Assembly: GCA_964057225.1 (NCBI GenBank)
Contig: OZ059895.1
Span: forward strand, 4,340,001 to 4,404,000
Length of the DNA: 64,000 bases
Direction: 5' to 3'
From: Auanema rhodensis
Taxonomy: Eukaryota; Nematoda; Chromadorea; Rhabditida; Rhabditidae
Shown here: positions 20,502 to 34,895 of the stretch, in pieces
Layout of the letters: each line of letters starts with the position of its first letter
How positions within the stretch are numbered: the first letter of the stretch is position 1
The notes under the pieces: generated by a model
Told to the model about the DNA's origin: nothing
The model's database searches: none
The model's input: the letters and a program-made list of their open reading frames with translations, nothing else
Made by a program: the position numbers and the translations under genes

Positions 20502-22960
20502 GTTTGAAAAATGATGCATTAGTGTATGTTGAGTTTCCATGTACACTCAACATTGCTTCCAAAAACATTTTGACAAAAATTTTTTCGAAAAATTTCAAAA
20601 TAATTTAGCAGAAAGTAGATGTTTTTAGATTCCTTTTTTTAAGGCAAAAATGATGGACAATGTTATTAAACGAAAAAATTAATTCTTCAGGGTGAAAATC
20701 GAGGATATAAGTGTGAACTTATATCAGTTGATATCTCGGTGCATTTTTAAGCTAGCGCAAATCTGATAACACAGATCGACGCAGCTTAAAAATCCGCATC
20801 GAATGTACTATACTACATTGAGAAACGCTTAATACAAAAATTAGTTATGATCGTTTGAAAAATGATGCATTAGTGTATGTTGAGTTTCCATGTACACTCA
20901 ACATTGCTTCCAAAAACATTTTGACAAAAATTTTTTCGAAAAATTTCAAAATAATTTAGCAAAAAGTAGATGTTTTTAGATTCCTTTTTTTAAGGCAAAG
21001 ATGATGGACAATGTTATTCAACGAAAAAATTAATTCTTCAGGGTGAAAATCGAGGATATAAGTGTGAACTTATATCAGTTGATATCTCGGTGCATTTTTA
21101 AGCTAGCGCAAAACTGATAACACAGATCGACGCAGCTTAAAAATCCGCATCGAATGCACTATACTACATTGAGAAACGCTTAATACAAAAATTAGTTATG
21201 ATCGTTTGAAAAATGATGCATTAGTGTATGTTGAGTTTCCATGTACACTCAACATTGCTTCCAAAAACATTTTGACAAAAATTTTTTCGAAAAATTTCAA
21301 AATAATTTAGCAAAAAGTAGATGTTTTTAGATTCCTTTTTTTTAAGGCAAAGATGATGGACAATGTTATTCAACGAAAAAATTAATTCTTCAGGGTGAAA
21401 ATCGAGGATATAAGTGTGAACTTATATCAGTTGATATCTCGTTGCATTTTCAAGCTAGCGCAAATCTGATAACACAGATCGACGCAGCTTAAAAATCCGC
21501 ATTGAATGCACTATACTACATTGAGAAACGCTTAATACAAAAATTAGTTATGATCGTTTGAAAAATGATGCATTAGTGTATGTTGAGTTTCCATGTACAC
21601 TCAACATTGCTTCCAAAAACATTTTGACAAAAATTTTTTCGAAAAATTTCAAAATAATTTAGCAAAAAGTAGATGTTTTTAGATTCCTTTTTTTAAGGCA
21701 AAAATGATAGACAATGTTATTAAACGAAAAAATTAATTCTTCAGGGTGAAAATCGAGGATATAAGTGTGAACTTATATCAGTTGATATCTCGGTGCATTT
21801 TTAAGCTAGCGCAAATCTGATAACACAGATCGACGCAGCTCAGAAATCCGCATCGAATGCACTATACTACATTGAGAAACGCTTAATACAAAAATTAGTT
21901 ATGATCGTTTGAAAAATGATGCATTAGTGTATGTTGAGTTTCCATGTACACTCAACATTGCTTCCAAAAACATTTTGACAAAAATTTTTTCGAAAAATTT
22001 CAAAATAATTTAGCAAAAAGTAGATGTTTTTAGATTCCTTTTTTTAAGGCAAAAATGATGGACAATGTTATTAAACGAAAAAATTAATTCTTCAGGGTGA
22101 AAATCGAGGATATAAGTGTGAACTTATATCAGTTGATATCTCGGTGCATTTTTAAGCTAGCGCAAATCTGATAACACAGATCGACGCAGCTTAAAAATCC
22201 GCATCGAATGTACTATACTACATTGAGAAACGCTTAATACAAAAATTAGTTATGATCGTTTGAAAAATGATGCATTAGTGTATGTTGAGTTTCCATGTAC
22301 ACTCAACATTGCTTCCAAAAACATTTTGACAAAAATTTTTTCGAAAAATTTCAAAATAATTTAGCAAAAAGTAGATGTTTTTAGATTCCTTTTTTTAAGG
22401 CAAAGATGATGGACAATGTTATTCAACGAAAAAATTAATTCTTCAGGGTGAAAATCGAGGATATAAGTGTGAACTTATATCAGTTGATATCTCGGTGCAT
22501 TTTTAAGCTAGCGCAAAACTGATAACACAGATCGACGCAGCTTAAAAATCAGCATCGAATGCACTATACTACATTGAGAAACGCTTAATACAAAAATTAG
22601 TTATGATCGTTTGAAAAATGATGCATTAGTGTATGTTGAGTTTCCATGTACACTCAACATTGCTTCCAAAAACATTTTGACAAAAATTTTTTCGAAAAAT
22701 TTCAAAATAATTTAGCAAAAAGTAGATGTTTTTAGATTCCTTTTTTTTAAGGCAAAGATGATGGACAATGTTATTCAACGAAAAAATTAATTCTTCAGGG
22801 TGAAAATCGAGGATATAAGTGTGAACTTATATCAGTTGATATCTCGTTGCATTTTCAAGCTAGCGCAAATCTGATAACACAGATCGACGCAGCTTAAAAA
22901 TCCGCATCGAATGCACTATACTACATTGAGAAACGCTTAATACAAAAATTAGTTATGATC
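20502..22960 (+). repeat. 3-monomer block repeated with a 4-monomer period
   Basis: The series GAATGTACTATAC, then GCAAAACTGATAAC, then an eight-T tract with TCGTTGC occurs at 20502-21555 and again at 21907-22960, offset by 1,405 bp. The fourth monomer differs between the two (21556 carries GATAGACAATG and CAGCTCAGAAATC; 22961 does not). Confidence 0.8.
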
Positions 22961-25900
22961 GTTTGAAAAATGATGCATTAGTGTATGTTGAGTTTCCATG
23001 TACACTCAACATTGCTTCCAAAAACATTTTGACAAAAATTTTTTCGAAAAATTTCAAAATAATTTAGCAAAAAGTAGATGTTTTTAGATTCCTTTTTTTA
23101 AGGCAAAGATGATGGACAATGTTATTCAACGAAAAAATTAATTCTTCAGGGTGAAAATCGAGGATATAAGTGTGAACTTATATCAGTTGATATCTCGGTG
23201 AATTTTTAAGCTAGCGCAAATCTGATAACACAGATCGACGCAGCTTAAAAATCCGCATCGAATGCACTATACTACATTGAGAAACGCTTAATACAAAAAT
23301 TAGTTATGATCGTTTGAAAAATGATGCATTAGTGTATGTTGAGTTTCCATGTACACTCAACATTGCTTCCAAAAACATTTTGACAAAAATTTTTTCGAAA
23401 AATTTCAAAATAATTTAGCAAAAAGTAGATGTTTTTAGATTTCTTTTTTTAAGGCAAAAATGATGGACAATGTTATTAAACGAAAAAATTAATTCTTCAG
23501 GGTGAAAATCGAGGATATAAGTGTGAACTTATATCAGTTGATATCTCGGTGCATTTTTAAGCTAGCGCAAATCTGATAACACAGATCGACGCAGCTTAAA
23601 AATCCGCATCGAATGCACTATACTTCATTGAGAAACGCTTAATACAAAAATTAGTTATGATCGTTTGAAAAATGATGCATTAGTGTATGTTGAGTTTCCA
23701 TGTACACTCAAAATTGCTTCCAAAAACATTTTGACAAAAATTTTTTCGAAAAATTTCAAAATAATTTAGCAAAAAGTAGATGTTTTTAGATTTTTTTTTT
23801 TAAGGCAAAGATGATGGACAATGTTATTCAACGAAAAAATTAATTCTTCAGGGTGAAAATCGAGGATATAAGTGTGAACTTATATCAGTTGATATCTCGG
23901 TGCATTTTTAAGCTAGCGCAAATCTGATAACACAGATCGACGCAGCTTAAAAATCCGCATCGAATGCACTATACTACATTGAGAAACGCTTAATACAAAA
24001 ATTAGTTATGATCGTTTGAAAAATGATGCATTAGTGTATGTTGAGTTTCCATGTACACTCAACATTGCTTCCAAAAACATTTTGACAAAAATTTTTTCGA
24101 AAAATTTCAAAATAATTTAGCAAAAAGTAGATGTTTTTAGATTCCTTTTTTTAAGGCAAAGATGATGGACAATGTTATTCAACGAAAAAATTAATTCTTC
24201 AGGGTGAAAATCGAGGATATAAGTGTGAACTTATATCAGTTGATATCTCGGTGAATTTTTAAGCTAGCGCAAATCTGATAACACAGATCGACGCAGCTTA
24301 AAAATCCGCATCGAATGCACTATACTACATTGAGAAACGCTTAATACAAAAATTAGTTATGATCGTTTGAAAAATGATGCATTAGTGTATGTTGAGTTTC
24401 CATGTACACTCAACATTGCTTCCAAAAACATTTTGACAAAAATTTTTTCGAAAAATTTCAAAATAATTTAGCAAAAAGTAGATGTTTTTAGATTCCTTTT
24501 TTTAAGGCAAAAATGATGGACAATGTTATTAAACGAAAAAATTAATTCTTCAGGGTGAAAATCGAGGATATAAGTGTGAACTTATATCAGTTGATATCTC
24601 GGTGCATTTTTAAGCTAGCGCAAATCTGATAACACAGATCGACGCAGCTTAAAAATCCGCATCGAATGCACTATACTTCATTGAGAAACGCTTAATACAA
24701 AAATTAGTTATGATCGTTTGAAAAATGATGCATTAGTGTATGTTGAGTTTCCATGTACACTCAAAATTGCTTCCAAAAACATTTTGACAAAAATTTTTTC
24801 GAAAAATTTCAAAATAATTTAGCAAAAAGTAGATGTTTTTAGATTTTTTTTTTTAAGGCAAAGATGATGGACAATGTTATTCAACGAAAAAATTAATTCT
24901 TCAGGGTGAAAATCGAGGATATAAGTGTGAACTTATATCAGTTGATATCTCGGTGCATTTTTAAGCTAGCGCAAATCTGATAACACAGATCGACGCAGCT
25001 TAAAAATCCGCATCGAATGCACTATACTACATTGAGAAACGCTTAATACAAAAATTAGTTATGATCGTTTGAAAAATGATGCATTAGTGTATGTTGAGTT
25101 TCCATGTACACTCAACATTGCTTCCAAAAACATTTTGACAAAAATTTTTTCGAAAAATTTCAAAATAATTTAGCAAAAAGTAGATGTTTTTAGATTCCTT
25201 TTTTTAAGGCAAAGATGATGGACAATGTTATTCAACGAAAAAATTAATTCTTCAGGGTGAAAATCGAGGATATAAGTGTGAACTTATATCAGTTGATATC
25301 TCGGTGAATTTTTAAGCTAGCGCAAATCTGATAACACAGATCGACGCAGCTTAAAAATCCGCATCGAATGCACTATACTTCATTGAGAAACGCTTAATAC
25401 AAAAATTAGTTATGATCGTTTGAAAAATGATGCATTAGTGTATGTTGAGTTTCCATGTACACTCAAAATTGCTTCCAAAAACATTTTGACAAAAATTTTT
25501 TCGAAAAATTTCAAAATAATTTAGCAAAAAGTAGATGTTTTTAGATTTTTTTTTTTAAGGCAAAGATGATGGACAATGTTATTCAACGAAAAAATTAATT
25601 CTTCAGGGTGAAAATCGAGGATATAAGTGTGAACTTATATCAGTTGATATCTCGGTGCATTTTTAAGCTAGCGCAAATCTGATAACACAGATCGACGCAG
25701 CTTAAAAATCCGCATCGAATGCACTATACTACATTGAGAAACGCTTAATACAAAAATTAGTTATGATCGTTTGAAAAATGATGCATTAGTGTATGTTGAG
25801 TTTCCATGTACACTCAACATTGCTTCCAAAAACATTTTGACAAAAATTTTTTCGAAAAATTTCAAAATAATTTAGCAAAAAGTAGATGTTTTTAGATTCC

Positions 25901-28900
25901 TTTTTTTAAGGCAAAGATGATGGACAATGTTATTCAACGAAAAAATTAATTCTTCAGGGTGAAAATCGAGGATATAAGTGTGAACTTATATCAGTTGATA
26001 TCTCGGTGAATTTTTAAGCTAGCGCAAATCTGATAACACAGATCGACGCAGCTTAAAAATCCGCATCGAATGCACTATACTACATTGAGAAACGCTTAAT
26101 ACAAAAATTAGTTATGATCGTTTGAAAAATGATGCATTAGTGTATGTTGAGTTTCCATGTACACTCAACATTGCTTCCAAAAACATTTTGACAAAAATTT
26201 TTTCGAAAAATTTCAAAATAATTTAGCAAAAAGTAGATGTTTTTAGATTCCTTTTTTTAAGGCAAAAATGATGGACAATGTTATTAAACGAAAAAATTAA
26301 TTCTTCAGGGTGAAAATCGAGGATATAAGTGTGAACTTATATCAGTTGATATCTCGGTGCATTTTTAAGCTAGCGCAAAACTGATAACACAGATCGACGC
26401 AGCTTAAAAATCCGCATCGAATGCACTATACTACATTGAGAAACGCTTAATACAAAAATTAGTTATGATCGTTTGAAAAATGATGCATTAGTGTATGTTG
26501 AGTTTCCATGTACACTCAACATTGCTTCCAAAAACATTTTGACAAAAATTTTTTCGAAAAATTTCAAAATAATTTAGCAAAAAGTAGATGTTTTTAGATT
26601 CCTTTTTTTTAAGGCAAAGATGATGGACAATGTTATTCAACGAAAAAATTAATTCTTCAGGGTGAAAATCGAGGATATAAGTGTGAACTTATATCAGTTG
26701 ATATCTCGTTGCATTTTCAAGCTAGCGCAAATCTGATAACACAGATCGACGCAGCTTAAAAATCCGCATCGAATGCACTATACTACATTGAGAAACGCTT
26801 AATACAAAAATTAGTTATGATCGTTTGAAAAATGATGCATTAGTGTATGTTGAGTTTCCATGTACACTCAACATTGCTTCCAAAAACATTTTGACAAAAA
26901 TTTTTTCGAAAAATTTCAAAATAATTTAGCAAAAAGTAGATGTTTTTAGATTCCTTTTTTTAAGGCAAAGATGATGGACAATGTTATTCAACGAAAAAAT
27001 TAATTCTTCAGGGTGAAAATCGAGGATATAAGTGTGAACTTATATCAGTTGATATCTCGGTGAATTTTTAAGCTAGCGCAAATCTGATAACACAGATCGA
27101 CGCAGCTTAAAAATCCGCATCGAATGCACTATACTACATTGAGAAACGCTTAATACAAAAATTAGTTATGATCGTTTGAAAAATGATGCATTAGTGTATG
27201 TTGAGTTTCCATGTACACTCAACATTGCTTCCAAAAACATTTTGACAAAAATTTTTTCGAAAAATTTCAAAATAATTTAGCAAAAAGTAGATGTTTTTAG
27301 ATTCCTTTTTTTAAGGCAAAGATGATGGACAATGTTATTCAACGAAAAAATTAATTCTTCAGGGTGAAAATCGAGGATATAAGTGTGAACTTATATCAGT
27401 TGATATCTCGGTGAATTTTTAAGCTAGCGCAAATCTGATAACACAGATCGACGCAGCTTAAAAATCCGCATCGAATGCACTATACTACATTGAGAAACGC
27501 TTAATACAAAAATTAGTTATGATCGTTTGAAAAATGATGCATTAGTGTATGTTGAGTTTCCATGTACACTCAACATTGCTTCCAAAAACATTTTGACAAA
27601 AATTTTTTCGAAAAATTTCAAAATAATTTAGCAAAAAGTAGATGTTTTTAGATTTCTTTTTTTAAGGCAAAAATGATGGACAATGTTATTAAACGAAAAA
27701 ATTAATTCTTCAGGGTGAAAATCGAGGATATAAGTGTGAACTTATATCAGTTGATATCTCGGTGCATTTTTAAGCTAGCGCAAATCTGATAACACAGATC
27801 GACGCAGCTTAAAAATCCGCATCGAATGCACTATACTTCATTGAGAAACGCTTAATACAAAAATTAGTTATGATCGTTTGAAAAATGATGCATTAGTGTA
27901 TGTTGAGTTTCCATGTACACTCAAAATTGCTTCCAAAAACATTTTGACAAAAATTTTTTCGAAAAATTTCAAAATAATTTAGCAAAAAGTAGATGTTTTT
28001 AGATTTTTTTTTTTAAGGCAAAGATGATGGACAATGTTATTCAACGAAAAAATTAATTCTTCAGGGTGAAAATCGAGGATATAAGTGTGAACTTATATCA
28101 GTTGATATCTCGGTGCATTTTTAAGCTAGCGCAAATCTGATAACACAGATCGACGCAGCTTAAAAATCCGCATCGAATGCACTATACTACATTGAGAAAC
28201 GCTTAATACAAAAATTAGTTATGATCGTTTGAAAAATGATGCATTAGTGTATGTTGAGTTTCCATGTACACTCAACATTGCTTCCAAAAACATTTTGACA
28301 AAAATTTTTTCGAAAAATTTCAAAATAATTTAGCAAAAAGTAGATGTTTTTAGATTCCTTTTTTTAAGGCAAAGATGATGGACAATGTTATTCAACGAAA
28401 AAATTAATTCTTCAGGGTGAAAATCGAGGATATAAGTGTGAACTTATATCAGTTGATATCTCGGTGAATTTTTAAGCTAGCGCAAATCTGATAACACAGA
28501 TCGACGCAGCTTAAAAATCCGCATCGAATGCACTATACTACATTGAGAAACGCTTAATACAAAAATTAGTTATGATCGTTTGAAAAATGATGCATTAGTG
28601 TATGTTGAGTTTCCATGTACACTCAACATTGCTTCCAAAAACATTTTGACAAAAATTTTTTCGAAAAATTTCAAAATAATTTAGCAAAAAGTAGATGTTT
28701 TTAGATTCCTTTTTTTAAGGCAAAAATGATGGACAATGTTATTAAACGAAAAAATTAATTCTTCAGGGTGAAAATCGAGGATATAAGTGTGAACTTATAT
28801 CAGTTGATATCTCGGTGCATTTTTAAGCTAGCGCAAATCTGATAACACAGATCGACGCAGCTTAAAAATCCGCATCGAATGCACTATACTTCATTGAGAA

Positions 28901-31385
28901 ACGCTTAATACAAAAATTAGTTATGATCGTTTGAAAAATGATGCATTAGTGTATGTTGAGTTTCCATGTACACTCAAAATTGCTTCCAAAAACATTTTGA
29001 CAAAAATTTTTTCGAAAAATTTCAAAATAATTTAGCAAAAAGTAGATGTTTTTAGATTTTTTTTTTTAAGGCAAAGATGATGGACAATGTTATTCAACGA
29101 AAAAATTAATTCTTCAGGGTGAAAATCGAGGATATAAGTGTGAACTTATATCAGTTGATATCTCGGTGCATTTTTAAGCTAGCGCAAATCTGATAACACA
29201 GATCGACGCAGCTTAAAAATCCGCATCGAATGCACTATACTACATTGAGAAACGCTTAATACAAAAATTAGTTATGATCGTTTGAAAAATGATGCATTAG
29301 TGTATGTTGAGTTTCCATGTACACTCAACATTGCTTCCAAAAACATTTTGACAAAAATTTTTTCGAAAAATTTCAAAATAATTTAGCAAAAAGTAGATGT
29401 TTTTAGATTCCTTTTTTTAAGGCAAAGATGATGGACAATGTTATTCAACGAAAAAATTAATTCTTCAGGGTGAAAATCGAGGATATAAGTGTGAACTTAT
29501 ATCAGTTGATATCTCGGTGAATTTTTAAGCTAGCGCAAATCTGATAACACAGATCGACGCAGCTTAAAAATCCGCATCGAATGCACTATACTACATTGAG
29601 AAACGCTTAATACAAAAATTAGTTATGATCGTTTGAAAAATGATGCATTAGTGTATGTTGAGTTTCCATGTACACTCAACATTGCTTCCAAAAACATTTT
29701 GACAAAAATTTTTTCGAAAAATTTCAAAATAATTTAGCGAAAAGTAGATGTTTTTAGATTCCTTTTTTTAAGGCAAAAATGATGGACAATGTTATTAAAC
29801 GAAAAAATTAATTCTTCAGGGTGAAAATCGAGGATATAAGTGTGAACTTATATCAGTTGATATCTCGGTGCATTTTTAAGCTAGCGCAAATCTGATAACA
29901 CAGATCGACGCAGCTTAAAAATCCGCATCGAATGCACTATACTACATTGAGAAACGCTCAATACAAAAATTAGTTATGATCGTTTGAAAAATGATGCATT
30001 AGTGTATGTTGAGTTTCCATGTACACTCAACATTGCTTCCAAAAACATTTTGACAAAAATTTTTTCGAAAAATTTCAAAATAATTTAGCAAAAAGTAGAT
30101 GTTTTTAGATTCCTTTTTTTAAGGCAAAAATGATGGACAATGTTATTAAACGAAAAAATTAATTCTTCAGGGTGAAAATCGAGGATATAAGTGTGAACTT
30201 ATATCAGTTGATATCTCGGTGCATTTTTAAGCTAGCGCAAATCTGATAACACAGATCGACGCAGCTTAAAAATCCGCATCGAATGCACTATACTACATTG
30301 AGAAACGCTTAATACAAAAATTAGTTATGATCGTTTGAAAAATGATGCATTAGTGTATGTTGAGTTTCCATGTACACTCAACATTGCTTCCAAAAACATT
30401 TTGACAAAAATTTTTTCGAAAAATTTCAAAATAATTTAGCAAAAAGTAGATGTTTTTAGATTCCTTTTTTTAAGGCAAAAATGATGGACAATGTTATTAA
30501 ACGAAAAAATTAATTCTTCAGGGTGAAAATCGAGGATATAAGTGTGAACTTATATCAGTTGATATCTCGGTGCATTTTTAAGCTAGCGCAAATCTGATAA
30601 CACAGATCGACGCAGCTTAAAAATCCGCATCGAATGCACTATACTACATTGAGAAACGCTTAATACAAAAATTAGTTATGATCGTTTGAAAAATGATGCA
30701 TTAGTGTATGTTGAGTTTCCATGTACACTCAACATTGCTTCCAAAAACATTTTGACAAAAATGTTTTCGAAAAATTTCAAAATAATTTAGCAAAAAGTAG
30801 ATGTTTTTAGATTCCTTTTTTTAAGGCAAAAATGATGGACAATGTTATTAAACGAAAAAATTAATTCTTCAGGGTGAAAATCGAGGATATAAGTGTGAAC
30901 TTATATCAGTTGATATCTCGGTGCATTTTCAAGCTAGCGCAAATCTGATAACACAGATCGACGCAGCTTAAAAATCCGCATCGAATGCACTATACTACAT
31001 TGAGAAACGCTTAATACAAAAATTAGTTATGATCGTTTGAAAAATGATGCATTAGTGTATGTTGAGTTTCCATGTACACTCAACATTGCTTCCAAAAACA
31101 TTTTGACAAAAATTTTTTCGAAAAATTTCAAAATAATTTAGCAAAAAGTAGATGTTTTTAGATTCCTTTTTTTAAGGCAAAGATGATGGAAAATGTTATT
31201 AAACGAAAAAATTAATTCTTCAGGGTGAAAATCGAGGATATAAGTGTGAACTTATATCAGTTGATATCTCGGTGCATTTTCAAGCTAGCGCAAATCTGAT
31301 AACACAGATCGACGCAGCTTAAAAATCCGCATCGAATGCACTATACTACATTGAGAAACGCTTAATACAAAAATTAGTTATGATC

Positions 31386-33140
31386 GTTTGAAAAATGATG
31401 CATTAGTGTATGTTGAGTTTCCATGTACACTCAACATTGCTTCCAAAAACATTTTGACAAAAATTTTTTCGAAAAATTTCAAAATAATTTAGCAAAAAGT
31501 AGATGTTTTTAGATTTTTTTTTTTAAGGCAAAGATGATGGACAATGTTATTCAACGAAAAAATTAATTCTTCAGGGTGAAAATCGAGGATATAAGTGTGA
31601 ACTTATATCAGTTGATATCTCATTGCATTTTCAAGCTAGCGCAAATCTGATAACACAGATCGACGCAGCTTAAAAATCCGCATCGAATGCACTATACTAC
31701 ATTGAGAAACACTTAATACAAAAATTAGTTATGATCGTTTGAAAAATGATGCATTAGTGTATGTTGAGTTTCCATGTACACTCAACATTGCTTCCAAAAA
31801 CATTTTGACAAAAATTTTTTCGAAAAATTTCAAAATAATTTAGCAAAAAGTAGATGTTTTTAGATTCCTTTTTTTGAGGCAAAGATGATGGACAATGTTA
31901 TTAAACGAAAAAATTAATTCTTCAGGGTGAAAATCGAGGATATAAGTGTGAACTTATATCAGTTGATATCTCGGTGCATTTTTAAGCTAGCGCAAATCTG
32001 ATAACACAGATCGACGCAGCTTAAAAATCCGCATCGAATGCACTATACTACATTGAGAAACGCTTAATACAAAAATTAGTTATGATCGTTTGAAAAATGA
32101 TGCATTAGTGTATGTTGAGTTTCCATGTACACTCAACATTGCTTCCAAAAACATTTTGACAAAAATTTTTTCGAAAAATTTCAAAATAATTTAGCAAAAA
32201 GTAGATGTTTTTAGATTCCTTTTTTTAAGGCAAAAATGATGGACAATGTTATTAAACGAAAAAATTAATTCTTCAGGGTGAAAATCGAGGATATAAGTGT
32301 GAACTTATATCAGTTGATATCTCGGTGCATTTTTAAGCTAGCGCAAATCTGATAACACAGATCGACGCAGCTTAAAAATCCGCATCGAATGCACTATACT
32401 ACATTGAGAAACGCTTAATACAAAAGTTAGTTATGATCGTTTGAAAAATGATGCATTAGTGTATGTTGAGTTTCCATGTACACTCAACATTGCTTCCAAA
32501 AACATTTTGACAAAAATTTTTTCGAAAAATTTCAAAATAATTTAGCAAAAAGTAGATGTTTTTAGATTTTTTTTTTTAAGGCAAAGATGATGGACAATGT
32601 TATTTAACGAAAAAATTAATTCTTCAGGGTGAAAATCGAGGATATAAGTGTGAACTTATATCAGTTGATATCTCGTTGCATTTTTAAGCTAGCGCAAATC
32701 TGATAACACAGATCGACGCAGCTTAAAAATCCGCATCGAATGCACTATACTACATTGAGAAACGCTTAATACAAAAATTAGTTATGATCGTTTGAAAAAT
32801 GATGCATTAGTGTATGTTGAGTTTCCATGTACACTCAACATTGCTTCCAAAAACATTTTGACAAAAATTTTTTCGAAAAATTTCAAAATAATTTAGCAAA
32901 AAGTAGATGTTTTTAGATTTTTTTTTTTAAGGCAAAGATGATGGACAATGTTATTTAACGAAAAAATTAATTCTTCAGGGTGAAAATCGAGGATATAAGT
33001 GTGAACTTATATCAGTTGATATCTCGTTGCATTTTCAAGCTAGCGCAAATCTGATAACACAGATCGACGCAGCTTAAAAATCCGCATCGAATGCACTATA
33101 CTACATTGAGAAACGCTTAATACAAAAATTAGTTATGATC
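31386..33140 (+). repeat. 5-monomer higher-order repeat, copy 1 (1,755 bp)
   Basis: Order: TCATTGC with GAAACACTTAAT; TTTTTTTGAGGC; ACAAAAGTTAG; TTATTTAACG with TCGTTGCATTTTTAAG; TTATTTAACG with TCGTTGCATTTTCAAG. It is followed immediately by a second copy. Confidence 0.85.
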
Positions 33141-34895
33141 GTTTGAAAAATGATGCATTAGTGTATGTTGAGTTTCCATGTACACTCAACATTGCTTCCA
33201 AAAACATTTTGACAAAAATTTTTTCGAAAAATTTCAAAATAATTTAGCAAAAAGTAGATGTTTTTAGATTTTTTTTTTTAAGGCAAAGATGATGGACAAT
33301 GTTATTCAACGAAAAAATTAATTCTTCAGGGTGAAAATCGAGGATATAAGTGTGAACTTATATCAGTTGATATCTCATTGCATTTTCAAGCTAGCGCAAA
33401 TCTGATAACACAGATCGACGCAGCTTAAAAATCCGCATCGAATGCACTATACTACATTGAGAAACACTTAATACAAAAATTAGTTATGATCGTTTGAAAA
33501 ATGATGCATTAGTGTATGTTGAGTTTCCATGTACACTCAACATTGCTTCCAAAAACATTTTGACAAAAATTTTTTCGAAAAATTTCAAAATAATTTAGCA
33601 AAAAGTAGATGTTTTTAGATTCCTTTTTTTGAGGCAAAGATGATGGACAATGTTATTAAACGAAAAAATTAATTCTTCAGGGTGAAAATCGAGGATATAA
33701 GTGTGAACTTATATCAGTTGATATCTCGGTGCATTTTTAAGCTAGCGCAAATCTGATAACACAGATCGACGCAGCTTAAAAATCCGCATCGAATGCACTA
33801 TACTACATTGAGAAACGCTTAATACAAAAATTAGTTATGATCGTTTGAAAAATGATGCATTAGTGTATGTTGAGTTTCCATGTACACTCAACATTGCTTC
33901 CAAAAACATTTTGACAAAAATTTTTTCGAAAAATTTCAAAATAATTTAGCAAAAAGTAGATGTTTTTAGATTCCTTTTTTTAAGGCAAAAATGATGGACA
34001 ATGTTATTAAACGAAAAAATTAATTCTTCAGGGTGAAAATCGAGGATATAAGTGTGAACTTATATCAGTTGATATCTCGGTGCATTTTTAAGCTAGCGCA
34101 AATCTGATAACACAGATCGACGCAGCTTAAAAATCCGCATCGAATGCACTATACTACATTGAGAAACGCTTAATACAAAAGTTAGTTATGATCGTTTGAA
34201 AAATGATGCATTAGTGTATGTTGAGTTTCCATGTACACTCAACATTGCTTCCAAAAACATTTTGACAAAAATTTTTTCGAAAAATTTCAAAATAATTTAG
34301 CAAAAAGTAGATGTTTTTAGATTTTTTTTTTTAAGGCAAAGATGATGGACAATGTTATTTAACGAAAAAATTAATTCTTCAGGGTGAAAATCGAGGATAT
34401 AAGTGTGAACTTATATCAGTTGATATCTCGTTGCATTTTTAAGCTAGCGCAAATCTGATAACACAGATCGACGCAGCTTAAAAATCCGCATCGAATGCAC
34501 TATACTACATTGAGAAACGCTTAATACAAAAATTAGTTATGATCGTTTGAAAAATGATGCATTAGTGTATGTTGAGTTTCCATGTACACTCAAAATTGCT
34601 TCCAAAAACATTTTGACAAAAATTTTTTCGAAAAATTTCAAAATAATTTAGCAAAAAGTAGATGTTTTTAGATTTTTTTTTTTAAGGCAAAGATGATGGA
34701 CAATGTTATTTAACGAAAAAATTAATTCTTCAGGGTGAAAATCGAGGATATAAGTGTGAACTTATATCAGTTGATATCTCGTTGCATTTTCAAGCTAGCG
34801 CAAATCTGATAACACAGATCGACGCAGCTTAAAAATCCGCATCGAATGCACTATACTACATTGAGAAACGCTTAATACAAAAATTAGTTATGATC
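33141..34895 (+). repeat. 5-monomer higher-order repeat, copy 2 (1,755 bp)
   Basis: It repeats 31386-33140 in order and in private variants. The only difference I noticed is CTCAAAATTG near 34591 against CTCAACATTG in copy 1. Confidence 0.85.
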
